From contig JAVIAB010000092.1 of NCBI GenBank assembly GCA_032433765.1, positions 67,093,666 through 67,157,665 of the forward strand: DNA of 64,000 bases, read 5' to 3'. This document shows, piece by piece, positions 33,090-45,368 of this stretch; the stretch's first letter is position 1, and the number at the start of each line of letters is the position of its first letter. The DNA comes from Megaustenia siamemsis. Lineage: Eukaryota; Mollusca; Gastropoda; Stylommatophora; Ariophantidae. The position numbers and the translations under genes were made by a program. Under the pieces are notes generated by a model. The model did no database searches, was not told the origin of the DNA, and saw nothing but the letters and a program-made list of their open reading frames with translations.

Positions 33090-34065
33090 TCACTGACCCC
33101 ACGAGGCATGAATGTATCACACTCATACACATAGTTTCCTTTTCGTTACTCCTTCCCTTTTGCATAGCCTTCTCTACTGCACATATTTGGACTCTTTGGT
33201 CAATCTACTTTGCCATACTATTTATATTTCTCCTCCTCTAGTCCCCAATGAGACACTTCGGTGTTCTCCTCTATACCTTTTTTTCTGTGCCCCTTACCCC
33301 ACATTTGTTTTTATTGTACCCCTCTCTCAGACATCTCACTCTTACCGCCTTTTCAGCACCTGTTAGTCTACTGTTCTATTCTTTCTCCTTTGTGTTTGCA
33401 CACTGACCCTGGTGTGAACTCCTCTGGTTCTGTGTGCATTTGCGCACATTTCTGCACATACACGACAGCCACATTCAGGTTACCATTTCCTTTTCATTTT
33501 GACCTCGGTCTGACACACAGGGAAGACATTTTTATTTTCTTTAACATATTTCGATTATTTTTGTTTTGGATGTTTCGTTACTGGCTAGCTATGTAGGATT
33601 AGTTTTACTTATATATCTGCGTGTGTGTTTTTTTTTGTTTGTACCTGCTGAAGGCCTATTGGGCCGAAACGTCGTTTGGTCTGTGTCGTCTACTAATCAC
33701 GTAAGGCGTCTAAGATACCATTTTTTTCTATTTTTTAATTGTTCCTGCCTTTCTTAGGTTTCATGCCAAACATGTGATCTTGCAACATGATTGGGTAGTT
33801 TATCCTTCATTGCGATTGGTACGATGTTGGCATGCCTCTACTCTGCTATAAGTTCCCAGTCCAAGATGATGGATCCTTCATACATTTTCTAAGGGTTGTT
33901 TTCAATTCTACACAGGTGAAGTCCCTTTTGAAGGCTTCAATGTGGCTGTTGCGCGTGATTACAGCATTCTTACTAGAGACTTGATAGCCCTATCAAGTCT
34001 CTTTTTGGTGACGTTTCCTATTTACTTAAATATCTATTTACAAAACATTTTTTTTTAATTCTATT
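33090..34065. other. pyrimidine-rich region with hammerhead-like motif
   Basis: No gene recognised. T/C-rich sequence gives long Phe/Leu/Ser frames without domains. At 33648-33674 the order CTGAAGGCC..GGGCCGAAACGTC resembles a decayed hammerhead ribozyme core, a motif known from Penelope-like elements. No Penelope RT was seen. Confidence 0.3.
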
Positions 34066-34067
34066 CT

Positions 34068-34290
34068 CTTCTATTCATGAAATCAGTTTCACTGCAATCA
34101 AGGCATCCCCATACCCGCTCCACCGCTCGTCCTAGCATTTTTCGAAGCGTATGCAGACCGTTCCTGGTAAATGTTGATTGTACATAAATATGCTCTTCCC
34201 ACCAAGCTCTGTGGATCAACCAGACCCCTTTTCCACCTCAGGCTCCCCAGTCTCTCAATGCATGCATCACTGTCCCACACTTCTCCTCTT
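34068..34290 (-). mobile_element. RNase H-type LINE, extreme 3' end
   Basis: The minus frame encodes CIERLGSLRWKRGLVDPQSL and RAYLCTINIYQE, aligning with the 3' ends at 3220-3430 and 43725-43960. The shared end is CTATTC(T)ATTCATG. A 5'-truncated copy. Confidence 0.55.
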
Positions 34291-34377
34291 CATATTATTG
34301 AAAGTTTCAGCTTACTGCTTGGGTTAAATCAATCAATCAATTATCCCGTAACTCTGTCGGACGTTGGGATACAATAG

Positions 34378-34850
34378 ATATTTTCACAATTTGCTTCCAA
34401 TCGTCGTCATTTAGAGTAGCTCTCTGCGATACAGCGAAAGACATTTCTGACCATTATATGATGTTATCCAACCATCTTTTGTTTTGTCCCCACTGTCTTC
34501 TTTTGCCTGGTTCTGAGCTAAATGATTTTAGCAAGGCCTGTGGACCGTGTGACGTGTCCACACCAGGTCAGTTTCCGCTCTCTTGCTAATGACAGTAAGT
34601 ATTTGATTGGTCCAGTAGATCGTTGGATTCTTTCGCGCACTTGATCATTGGTGATGTATTCTCTGTATTATATGTGTAATATCTTTTCATAATTGATTGA
34701 TCCACAAGATCTGTATTTTTCTATGGAGATCAGCAGTAGTTGTCCACGCTTCACAGGCATAACATAAATACAGATGTGATTACTGTTCGCAGTATTCTGA
34801 TTGTATAAATCAGCCTTAATTTAGCCTTAATAGCAAAAAGACAGAATTTA
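34378..34850 (-). mobile_element. RTE-like LINE 3' fragment
   Basis: The minus strand reads HGPQALLKSFSSEPGKRRQW, WLDNIIWSEMSFAVSQRATL and NDDDWKQIVK, the C-terminal tail (GKRRQWGQ..RW.D) of an RTE-like LINE of a family different from the neighbours. The frame is open over most of this block but lacks the RT. Confidence 0.6.
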
Positions 34851-34874
34851 TGATAACAACAAAAAAAAATTAAT

Positions 34875-35479
34875 CACCACAGTGCACAATAACGACAGTT
34901 GGAACAATATTAAAACAGGTAAATTAATTTAAATATCTAGGAACATTTTTAACCTCAGATGGTGGATGTACAAAAGAGGTGAGATGCAGAATGGCTCAGG
35001 CAAAAGCAGCTTTCCAAAAAATGAGGAAGATACTGTGAAATCCAATTTTGACAATAGAAACAAGAAAAAGAGTTTTAAATGTTATGTGGGGCCAGTCTTA
35101 TCATTTGGATGTGAATAATGAATAAAAGGACAACAGACAAGAAAATCGCTCGAGTCCGTTGAAATGTGGTTTTACAGAAGAACGTTGAGAATACCACGGA
35201 CAGCTAAGAAAAGTAATGAAAACGCTCTGAAAGAGACCAAAGCAAAAAGAGAGCTAATTTCCAATCACATTAATTTTTTTTTGAGGGGGAGGGGGGGGCA
35301 TGTAATGAAAAGGGAATAGTATTTATATATTGTAACAGCTGGAAAAATCGAGGAACAAAGAAATAGAGGTAAGCAAAGAGAAAAGATTCCAGACAGCTTG
35401 AGAGATTGGCTAGCGGCAGAAGGGCAAGAAAATAACTGTCAAGATCGAAAGTTGTGGAGAGACATGATCACCTACGCCA

Positions 35480-35485
<6 letters not shown>
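34875..35485 (+). mobile_element. LINE family D, 3' part
   Basis: It matches 16425-17055 closely: GGAACAATATTAAAACAGGTAA, AAGCAGCTTTCCAAAAAATG, TACAGAAGAACGTTGAGAAT and GATCGAAAGTTGTGGAGAGA are shared in parts. A frame break and a G-run (35280-35300) interrupt it. The 3' end runs straight into the GAT/ATG array. Confidence 0.65.
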
Positions 35486-35978
<493 letters not shown>

Positions 35979-35996
35979 GTATTTTGATCTTCATTG

Positions 35997-36690
35997 TTAG
36001 GGAAATGTTTTTGTTTTCCTTATATGGTTGAGTCTTGTCATGATTACCATCGCTTGTTCTATTCTGGTTAGTACTTCTGGTCTTAATCCTTCGTCAGCGA
36101 CAACAGAACCCGGATATTTAAATCTGCTGACATTGTCGAAATTTTCTCCATTTACGTGCATTATTCTTCTACCGTATAGCGTCTTGTTTGTCATTAATTT
36201 GGCTTTGTCGGCATTTATCTACATTCCGTAAGCTCTTGTCGTGCTATCTAGGCGTTCCACGAGTTCTTTGAACTATTATGTACTGCCAGTCAGTCCATCT
36301 TTATCATAAGCCAAACGTAGGTCGGTAATTGTTCTTCCGCCAGTGCTGTCTGTGCCGATATTTTCGAGGGCACCTGTCATTATTCTTTCAGCTTGCTTTC
36401 CGCTTTTTGGTTGAAGTCCATGTAAAGTGGCTCAGGGCTTTTTCCCTTCATTTCGTGAAATATTATAGATAGTAGATGCTTTCTTACCGTGTTTTAGTTG
36501 GTGCAGTTCTTCAGATACACAAGTATAGTTGTTTTTTTTTTATTAAAAAGTTTGATCTTAACGTTTAGGCGGTTGTAATTAGTTTTCTTGGCAGGTGTTT
36601 CTCAATTCCTCTTTTGTTTTTCTGTTCATTTCGCAAGCTGCTGCTATCAGTTCTTTGTTCCAGTAAGGCTTCAACTTGATTAAATGGCCA
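35997..36690 (-). mobile_element. RTE-like LINE, RT and C-terminal scraps
   Basis: The minus frame at 35997-36194 encodes GENFDNVSRFKYPGSVVADE, the KYLGS block after the RT active site. Upstream (36240-36460) minus translation gives DLRLAYDKDG and ERIMTGALENIG pieces like the region around FADD. Heavily decayed. Confidence 0.5.
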
Positions 36691-36699
36691 CGTGAGATG

Positions 36700-37025
36700 G
36701 CTTCACTTGCAGACTATGTGAAGGTTATAATAATTATCTTGACCTTGTCCATATTCAGAGGCATGGCAATGTGTTCCAATCGTTGACTCGCTGACCTCTC
36801 AATATTTCGGTGTGTATTTCTGTGATGTTGAACGAAAGGATGAGTACTAAGTTTTGATATTGTTCTTGTTTGTACATTTATCACTATTCTTCCCTGGTGT
36901 AAGAGAACATCACAGCACTTGATATCCGAAGCGACAAACGCGTTTATATATACTTTGCTGACGTACAGCGTCATGTACATACGAGAGGAGGAGGGGGAAT
37001 TAAGGGTGTATGAATGCTTTTCTCA
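36700..37025. other. spacer without recognised gene
   Basis: No domain recognised. The minus open frame at 36714-36980 has no motif. Confidence 0.4.
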
Positions 37026-37028
37026 TCT

Positions 37029-37671
37029 CAGACCAGAGGTAGTACAGTATGTCGGTGCCCCAGACAGGAGGTAGTACAGTATGTCGGTGTCACAGACAAG
37101 AGGTAGTACAGTATGTCGGTGTCACAGACAAGAGGTAGTACAGTATGTCGGTGTCACAGACAAGAGGTAGTACAGTATGTCGGTGCCCCAGACAGGAGGT
37201 AGTACAGTATGTCGGTGTCACAGACAAGAGGTAGTACAGTATGTCGGTGTCACAGACAAGAGGTAGTACAGTATGTCGGTGTCACAGACAAGAGGTAGTA
37301 CAGTATGTCGGTGTCACAGACAAGAGGTAGTACAATATGTCGGTGTCACAGACAAGAGGTAGTACAGTATGTCGGTGTCCCAGACAAGAGGTAGTACAAT
37401 ATGTCGGTGTTACAGACAAGAGGTAGTACAATATATCTATGTTACAGACAAGAGTTAGTACAGTATGTCGGTGTCCCAGGCAAGAGGTAGTACAATATGT
37501 CGGTGTTACAGACAAGAGGTAGTACAGTATGTCAGTGTCCCAGACAAGAGGTAGTACAATATGTCGGTGTTACAGACAAGAGGTAGTACAATATATCTAT
37601 GTTACAGACAAGAGTTAGTACAGTATGTCGGTGTCACAGACAAGAGGTAGTACAGTATGTCGGTGTCACAG
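37029..37671. repeat. 32-bp minisatellite, about 20 copies
   Basis: The unit ACAGACAAGAGGTAGTACAG plus TATGTCGGTGTC is repeated about twenty times with few variants (CCCC for TCAC, AATATATCTATGTT for the second half). Some variant pairs are repeated as blocks, showing that higher-order duplication occurred. Periodic peptides such as SVTPTYCTTSCLGHRH arise from it. Confidence 0.95.
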
Positions 37672-37679
37672 AATCGTCA

Positions 37680-38180
37680 TGTTCTTTTAGGAGTGTAGTA
37701 TGCACCTCCTGGGTAAACAAAAATGCATTATTCCTTCGTCATCATCTAGGAGCAGGTCTGCGGTTATATATATCGTGAAATTTCCCACCACCTATGCACC
37801 GTCACATATAGTAAAGGTTCAGCTCTCTCAAAACTCCGGATGAAGTCACTGACTAAGATCTTAGATATTCGAATATGTTGACAGCTTTCAGCTTGTTTTC
37901 TGGATTATTATCTATGCAATTGTGTTGGACTTAGTTGTCACAATATTTATCTCCACTGTTTCAAAACCTGATATGGATAGTGTTTTTAAAGAACTATGCA
38001 GTTTGTAAAGCTGTTGGTTTTGTTATCTGACGATTGAGAGAACAAAAATATTCGAAGAATATTGTTTTGTTGTCGCTGATTCTATTAGTTTCATACGAAC
38101 CAACTATTTGTTTACATCTCCTCCGTTATTCAAATGATCAGTCTGTTCAAACTGGTGTGGTGTAACTGTTTTAACATTAT
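37680..38180. other. spacer without recognised gene
   Basis: AT-rich; no domain or repeat recognised. Confidence 0.4.
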
Positions 38181-38186
38181 CTTTCT

Positions 38187-38480
38187 GTGTCGACGTTTAT
38201 CTACAATATAGAGCAACATTTCACTCTGTCTCTTATTTTGATGGTACACACATTCTTAGATTTCCCTTCCCGCCTCGCGATGATGACAAACCACTTTAGT
38301 TATTGTCTGCCTCTACGTCGTTTATCTCCTATAAATGATTTTCTCAAAATATTTGTGTCTCTTCATATGTTAAAAAAAAATCCAATTTTTCTTGTTGGAA
38401 TATTATTAAAAAGTGGTTTATTGTATTTTATTTGTAGCTGCTTCAAAACTTCACTCTTGTTTTCATCTGTGCTCGCTTAA
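38187..38480 (-). mobile_element. LINE tail (KRGRGRPRLTW family), decayed minus copy
   Basis: Reverse-strand reading gives VLKQLQIKYNKPLFNNIPTR, which parallels VLKQ..KRELLNTIKTR of the 18400-18980 copy. The rest is decayed. Confidence 0.4.
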
Positions 38481-38484
38481 TAAT

Positions 38485-39215
38485 TCCCATTTACAAGAAA
38501 TCCTTATTTCAAGAACTTCAACTGTTTCGTACCAACTTACAGCATAATAAAATGTAAGAATATTTTTTTTTATTAAATTGTACTTTCTTGCTAAAACAGA
38601 GTTATATTTGTATTGGTCATATTTCATATTATACGAAGTTTCTACATCACAGGGCACTTGAACTATTTTTTAAAGTACTTTTGATTGTGAGAAATAGAAT
38701 CAAACTGTAAAGTACACTCAATAATCAGTCATCGAATGTACTTTACAAGAGCACGCGTATTTCTCATCATCAGATCATCATTAGCCACACCTTTGCACTA
38801 TTAAAGTTTTTAATTAGAAACGTATTCAGTTATCGTTTAATCTGAATTAATCTGCAATTTCTCGTCTTGGGTATTTCGACTTTTATTAAAAGGTACTCTA
38901 CATAACAAAATCATGCACTAATAAACATCAATACTGATGCAAAGTTCAACCAACGACTAAATATTTAACGTGGTTACTTTATTTTTCTTAAATTTTTATT
39001 GTATAAATAGATTGGCAATTATATGCAGTAGAGAAAGAAAAATAAGAGGTCCCTCATTTTCCTTGTCCCATATAAAAGAAGAATAATAAATATAAAGGTG
39101 TTTAAAGGTGTTTTAAAAGAACAAGCAAACAATCTATCACGCCATTCATATAGTGTTGTGCCCGTACCCTATTTTTTTTTCAAACATTCTAAACATTATT
39201 CTTGTTGTAACGTGA
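38485..39215. other. spacer without recognised gene
   Basis: AT-rich; short open frame at 38463-38657 shows no motif. Confidence 0.4.
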
Positions 39216-39219
39216 TAGT

Positions 39220-39540
39220 ATAATGTCCATGCCGCCTTTATTTCCCAGAAAATCCGGTATTATTTTAAGGTTTGGTGAATATGAGCTAACGATCAAGATC
39301 AAACCCGACCTATTGTTCTTGGTAGTCCAGTTCACTAACCACTGGGCTACAGTGGCTCCCCCATGCTACTAATGATAAAATATTTCATTGGTCATTTGAC
39401 ACATTTTTGGGTAATGTAGTCAAAATTATGTCAAAATTATCTTTCTTTCCCAGAAAAAAAACCAGGTACCCTTTATAAATCTGGGTGAAACTAGACACTG
39501 TCGAACCTCTTGTCCTTAATAAACCAGTTCACCACCCACT
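39220..39540 (-). mobile_element. two decayed SINE family C copies
   Basis: CCCAGAAAATCCGGTATTA and TAGTCCAGTTCACTAACCAC with GGGCTACAGTGGCT (39330-39355) are the reverse complement of family C. The second copy (39440-39540) retains CCCAGAAAAAAAACCAGGTACC and ACCAGTTCACCACCCACTGC. The second leads directly into the 39535 minisatellite. Confidence 0.5.
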
Positions 39541-40556
39541 GCAGGAGTTAATCATACATTCCACGAGTTAATCATCAAATGCATTAGTAAATCACCCACT
39601 GCATAAATTCATCACCTATCGTATGAGTTAATCACCCATTGCAGAAGTTAACCACTCACTGTAAAATGTCACCACCCACTGCTGAAATTCAACACCCATT
39701 GCACGAATTAACCACCCGTTGCAGAAATTAATCACACACTGCAAAATTTCATCACCCACTGCTCGAGTTAATTACCCATTGCACAAGTTAATCACCCACT
39801 GCTGAATCTAATCACAGATTTTACGAGTTAATCACTCAATGCAGAAATTAATCACCCACTGCAGAATAATTTCACCAGCCACTGCAGTAGTCAATCACCA
39901 ATTGCAGAAAATAACTACAACTACAGCTCAACTCACCCACTGCAAAAATTCAACATCCATTACACGCGTTAATCATCCATTGCAAAAGTTAATAACCCAC
40001 TGCAGAATTGCATCACCCACTGCAGAAGTTAATCATTCACTACAGACGTTAACCACCAAGTGTGGAAATTCACCACTCGTTGCACGGGTTAATCACCCAG
40101 TGCAAAAATTCATTATAGATAACATGATTTAATCATCTACAAAACCACTTTTCAAAATGAAGTTAATCGCCCACTGCAGAAGTTTATCACCCATTACACG
40201 AATTAATTACCTATTGCACGAGTTAAGCAACCACTGCAGAAGTAAATCACTCACTGCAGAAGTAAATCACTCACTGCAGAAGTAAATCACTCACTGCAGA
40301 AGTAAATCACTCACTGCAGAAGTAAATCACTCACAGCAGAAGTTCATCATCACCAGCAGAGGTTAATCACCCATTGCAGAAATTCACCAAACACTGCAGA
40401 TGTGCATAATCTATTGCAAGAGTTAATCACCCACTGCATAAATTAATCACTCACTGCAAAAGTAATCACTCACTGTAGAAGTAATCACTCACTGCAGAAG
40501 TAATCGCTCACTGCAGAGGTTCATCACCCATTGCACGAGTCTACCACCCACTGTAA
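39535..40556. repeat. degenerate minisatellite, period about 21-22 bp
   Basis: About 45 units of the type AATCACCCACTGCAGAAGTT, varied by substitution and small indels, with a homogeneous stretch (GCAGAAGTAAATCACTCACT, five times) at 40235-40335. The first unit resembles the end of the SINE just upstream (CACCACCCACTGCAGG), suggesting the array was seeded there. Spacers are not unique, so it is not a CRISPR. Confidence 0.9.
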
Positions 40557-40559
40557 GAA

Positions 40560-41790
40560 TTATATGTATTAATCCAATGACAAGTACATTAAACAGCTCA
40601 CGAACGAAAAATAACAGGTACAAAGTGGAAAGAAATTGAAAGATCGAACGATTTTAATCCGGTCTATCTAGAGAAGATTACGTATTGATAAATTATTAAA
40701 CCACAATAAAGAGGTCGTTTATAATGCAATCCTAAATACACCCAAAATACCGTATTACTTGATTACCACATGTGTTTTTGGCAGATCTTTTAAGGTAAAG
40801 ATTCGGACAGAAAAGATTGCTGTTTTGAAAGGACACTGTGGACAGTCAAAGGCTACTAAATGAGATAATATATTTTTAAATGGTGGATAATGACGGATGC
40901 GCTGGGTTATAATGTACCTGGTGAAACAGCTTTCATATATTTACACCCATTTCGATCAGACGTTTCGAAAAATGTCGGCTTTAGAATACGACAGAATAAA
41001 AACACATTGACCCTGACGTGCACCAGTGACAGAATGCAATGTCTTATAAACGTCTAATAATGTCAGACTTCTCACAAAGCACTTTGTATCTAACGAGTCC
41101 CAAGAAATCGATAAAGTTCTATTGGTTCACAAAACAGCCGACACACTTCATATAGAGTTAAGTTGTTATCATATCTACACGTCACAAGCAACTCATCTTG
41201 AAGTCATCGTCATTTGGGCGATCTTAATGATTTGTAAATATACTTGGTGACTAGGCGACCGCCTGAAAAAGTGTATTCTTCCAGGTTTTATTATAATTTA
41301 TCGGACAGTGCTATTTGTTTTTGTTTTTTTTTTAACTTTATTGAATACATTTTTTATGCCACCTGGCGCTACTCACATTGAATACCTGACAATGTTTGGT
41401 TTTGTTGATGATCTGCATAAGTATATTTCTTGACTTGCAATGTTTCTTAACTCTCAGCTTATAGACTAATAACTTTTAAACTCACAAAATTAGTTAATTC
41501 TTTCTTCTCAACTTAATCACAGCTCGATGGTATACAGCTTATACTCTCACTTTCTCTGGAAATCTTTTTTTTTTTTTATAGCCGGTATTTCTATCTGACT
41601 TGTCTTTCTCTCTCTTTCTTACTTTCTACTTTTGGCTAATGCCTATGGACATTTCTTTTTGAAAATTGATACTCTCCAGCTTTATCCATATCGAACATCG
41701 GTATATCCAATATTGGCCCTTCGATCTCATTGGTTCGTAACTAAAACGCTTCAATTTTATTGACGGTTCAACGAAGACTACAGCTGTCCA
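40560..41790. other. spacer without recognised gene
   Basis: AT-rich. ATGCCACCTGGCGCTAC near 41357 may be a scrap of a SINE 3' end. Otherwise nothing recognised. Confidence 0.4.
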
Positions 41791-41794
41791 TGCC

Positions 41795-42880
41795 AATGTT
41801 TCTTCCTCTTTCCTTCCTTATTTATATAATTTGCGATCGTTCTCTCTTCTATTTGCTTCTTCTTTCTTTTTTCCTTCTTTTGCCCTGTTCTGCTTTTTGT
41901 TGGTAGGCGTCGCAGACTCGCCAATGTTGTGTTTTCTATCAAGGGCGCTTTCCGTAGATTGGTACATATGATTCCTACTGTATTATTGTTTTAGCATGTC
42001 GTAAATTGCCTCACTCCATCTTCTTCTTGGTCTACCTCTATATCTTGGTTGTCCCATTCTATTATAAGCTTTTGACGCTGGTGCTGAAGGGTTCATGCAC
42101 ATTAAATGTTCAAACTATTTTATCTTTGTCTCTCTATGTATTCGATTACTTATATACTGTTCTGTTTGCCTCTACTGCTGTTATGTTTCTCAGTGTTTCT
42201 AATATTCTACCAATCTAAAATGTTCGTGGTCTGCCTTTTAGTCTCATGTTTGCGCAAATTTAATTTAAACCTCGCTGGATTCTTTTTTTCCCCTCACTTT
42301 CTGCCTTATCACGTAGCAGAGCCACTTTATGTGTTGTTTCTTTATGTATTCTATGGCGGGAATTAATCCTAGCATTTTTTTCCCCTCAGTTCTTCATTCC
42401 TGACTTATCTATCAGGCTGTTTCCAGCCATTCGTCTAACACATTCGTCTAACACATTCGTCTAACACATTCGTCTAACACATTCGACTAACACATTCGTC
42501 TAACACATTCGTCTAACACATTCGTCTAACACATTCGTCTCCGCAGTGGCGATTTCTTTTCTTGTTCACGGGTCTAGAATCTGGCACAGGTAGCACAGCA
42601 TTGAAAAGAAGATTGTGTTGCAGAGTGCCCATTGTGCCTCTAGTGTTAATCTCTTGTTGGACAAAAGTTGTGATAATTGTCCGATATTTTGACAAGCTTT
42701 GTTGCATCTTGAGTCTATTTCTACTGCGTGTTGATTGTCGTTGGTCACTAGACTTTATAGACATTTAATCCCTCAAATTGTTGTAATTGTCTGCCGTCTA
42801 TTGTTATGTTGATGTCCTGTTTCTCTTTTGCGATATTCATTAATTATGTTATGTTGATGTTGGTTTTTATGTTGCATTGA
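41795..42880 (-). mobile_element. RTE-like LINE 3' region, decayed
   Basis: Reverse-strand words match 11720-12415: SRCNKACQNIGQLSQLLSNK (42566-42748) and the LCYLCQ segment, with further tail blocks down to 41800. A 13-bp repeat has expanded inside the coding block (42428-42541). Stops and indels are frequent. Confidence 0.6.
42428..42541. repeat. 13-bp tandem repeat (CATTCGTCTAACA)
   Basis: About nine units of CATTCGTCTAACA. The unit is part of the LINE coding sequence (reverse complement codes for CVRRM in the copy at 11747-12250), so the array is an expansion within the decayed LINE. Confidence 0.9.
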
Positions 42881-42889
42881 GCCACTTGG

Positions 42890-43700
42890 TAGGTAAATGT
42901 GACAATTTGGTTCCCCTACTCCTATCCAGTCCACGTATGGCTCTTCGTGTACGGCAGCGCCCCCACCCAGTTCCTAACCTGTCCACGTATGGCTCCTGGT
43001 GTACAGCAGCGCCAATGTTCTACCTCATGGCAACGGCTTTGCTGGCGGAAGAAATACGCGGGAACAAATAAAAGGACATCCCCTTCAATAGTACACACAG
43101 TTGCTGACAGAAACGGCGGAGGATCGATTCAGTCAACAACGATCTCAAAGTCAAGTACTGGAAAAGCCTGGTATCGCGCTCAGGACACAACAGGCACCTA
43201 AGGTCGACCTAGAGTGGCCAGAACCAATCAGAAAGCAACGGCAAATTACTGATTGCAGTCTACGAAGAAATCATGACAGCCAAAAAAAGAATAATTCTGA
43301 AACCCTCAGACCAGTTCAATCCATTATGCAAACTGAGGAAGTGGTCAACAACAGAGCATGTACAAGTAATAACGATGACGGTCAAAAGTACGACTGCATT
43401 ATTGAGGAAAGCCCAGTTGCTGGACAATGTAAATATCAAAACTAAGGCTGGAAACTTGGAATGTGCAGGACCTTAATCAGTAAAAACATTTAACGATAAG
43501 CAAGGAAATTAACGGATACAATGTGGATATTCAATACATTTCTGAGCACGTATTGGGGTGGGGCGGGGTGCATCCTCTCTCCAAACCTGCACAACATATA
43601 TGCTGAGAACATCATATTTGAAATGTTAGATACGACAAATTCGTAAGGTTCAACATTTTCACAAAAAAACGGCAACATAAGTCTAGTACTCTATTCTATT
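42890..43700 (+). mobile_element. LINE 5' region joined to RT scrap
   Basis: Two tandem units around 42930-43015 share GTCCACGTATGGCTC and TGTAC.GCAGCGCC, like a LINE 5' untranslated tandem. A 114-codon frame (43101-43445) has no recognised domain. It is followed by LETWNVQDLNQ, the start of an apurinic endonuclease, then NGYNVDIQYISEH. After a deletion comes HPLSPNLHNIYAENIIFEML, which belongs to the RT (SPxLFNIYAE block). Internal deletion therefore removed most of the element. Confidence 0.5.
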
Positions 43701-44561
43701 GTATTCTATTGTATTCTATTTTATCTTAATCTGTTTATGGAATAAGTTTCACTGCAGTCGGGGATCCCATATCCACCGCCCAATCCAGCATTTATTGAAG
43801 CATATACTGACTGAGTGTTCCAGTAAGGTGTTAATTATAGATACACCTGCCGTTCCTTCTAAGCACGATACACCTGCTGTTCCTTCTAAGCACTCGGAAA
43901 CGACCAGATCCCTTTTCCACATTCAGTCCTCTCAGTCTCTAAATATATACATCAATTTTCAACCCATTTTCTTCCTCTTCTCAGAAGGAATGAAGAACAA
44001 ACTTGGCGTGTTCATGTTTTTCCAGAGTAAGGCCACACTTAATGCCAGAGCTGCCAGCGAGCTCGTCGACTTTTTCATTGCCGTGCACATCAGCGTGCTC
44101 TAGACAGTACACCCAGATTAACGCGCTCACTTTAGAGTTATTCAAGAGCTGCATCCATTCCTGCCGCAGACACTGTCAATATTATATAGCATACTTTACG
44201 AGTCATTCACTAAGACTGTGTGATCCATGGTTTGCGTAACCGATCATGTTATCTCCACCGTAGCTGCTTCTACCTCCATTTCATGCTGGACACCGTAATG
44301 CTACATTTGTCACTTCTTTATCTTGTTGGTATCCCACAAAACCCCAAACACTGCACTGTCCGCGGGATACTGTGTTATCCGTGTAGATGATCACATCCTG
44401 AGGTGATGACACTTTCGGTGGATTCCTTTAATACGACCTTGATAGCTCCATGGATCAATTGTGACACTCTCTGCCAAGCATAATGATTACTATGGTTAGC
44501 CTCTTTTTCTCATTTGTTACTTCTAACCAATCCCTGCTAGCCTGTGATTTAGACCACATAC

Positions 44562-44760
44562 TCTCATTTTGTTATGTAGAGCCAGTCTTAACATATGGAT
44601 GTGAATCCTGTACAATGGGACAACAGACAAGAAAATCACTGGAGTCTGTAGAAATGTGGTTTTACAGAAGAATGTTGAGAATACCATGGACAGCTAAGAG
44701 GAGTAATGAAAACGTTCTGAAAGAGACCAAAGCAAAAAGAAGTCTAAGACCGCCAGTACC
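44562..44760 (+). mobile_element. LINE family D scrap, plus orientation
   Basis: The frame encodes LTYGCESCTMGQQTRKSLES, WFYRRMLRIPWTAKRSNENV and ETKAKR, closely matching 35080-35250. It is truncated at both ends and lies within the minus-strand LINE. Confidence 0.6.
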
Positions 44761-45061
44761 GACATCTCTTTCCTTTGAAAAGATTCATAGGCACCATATG
44801 CACTGATGGAAACTTTAGCAGTTGTATCCCTGCCCTGCCTGTAGTATACCGTAGTGTATTTGGAACAATTTCGAGAACCTTTCCTATACAGACAGTCTGC
44901 ATTGTAATAATCTGATATCCACTCAATGTAGACTTATATTTTTTTTTAGGGAGCCGAAGGAGAAAGCTATGTATCCATTTTTCTAGGACGTACCCGGTCT
45001 TGGTGCTCTGATTGAAGTCTGCAGTAATTCTCTTTATAATGTCAGATTTGGTCTCCTTTAA

Positions 45062-45368
45062 CTCTTTCCGTACGTTTTGACGCACCATGTGCCATCCATA
45101 TATCGGTCATGTACGTTTAGCCGCATAGTGCGTCACACTCAATTTGATTAGTGTGAACCATCATCAAATCATATTCATATTCACAAGTCTTGTATCATCT
45201 TGATATTGGTTAAATCTAATTCATTGTTTAATTATTTTAAAGAATCATATATAATACAATAGGTGTTAGATAAATATAAACATGTAAATTAATATTTAAA
45301 AAACATGAAAAATTTTGTCTCGGGAATCTCTAACGCTGGATTGATAAAAACCTTCCGTACTGAAAGAG
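45062..45368. mobile_element. piggyBac-like MITE with TTAA duplications
   Basis: TTAA at 45058-45061 and 45369-45372 flank CTCTTTCCGTACG at the left and CGTACTGAAAGAG at the right, imperfect inverted ends (12 of 13 match). Inside, TTTGACGCAC..GTGCGTCA forms a second inverted pair. It has no coding capacity. The host LINE frame continues in register when it is discounted, so the insertion boundary is exact. Confidence 0.75.

Noticed and set aside
33112..33757. Phe/Leu-rich putative membrane proteins
   Set aside because: Pyrimidine-rich DNA gives such frames in all three registers; there is no start context or conserved pattern.
37029..37671. Repeat-protein gene on the minus strand (periodic SVTPTYCTT peptide)
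   Set aside because: It follows only from the 32-bp minisatellite; there is no start context, domain or flanking coding sequence.
39535..40556. CRISPR-like array of short repeats
   Set aside because: Units are contiguous and degenerate with no unique spacers of constant length, and the setting is an animal genome.
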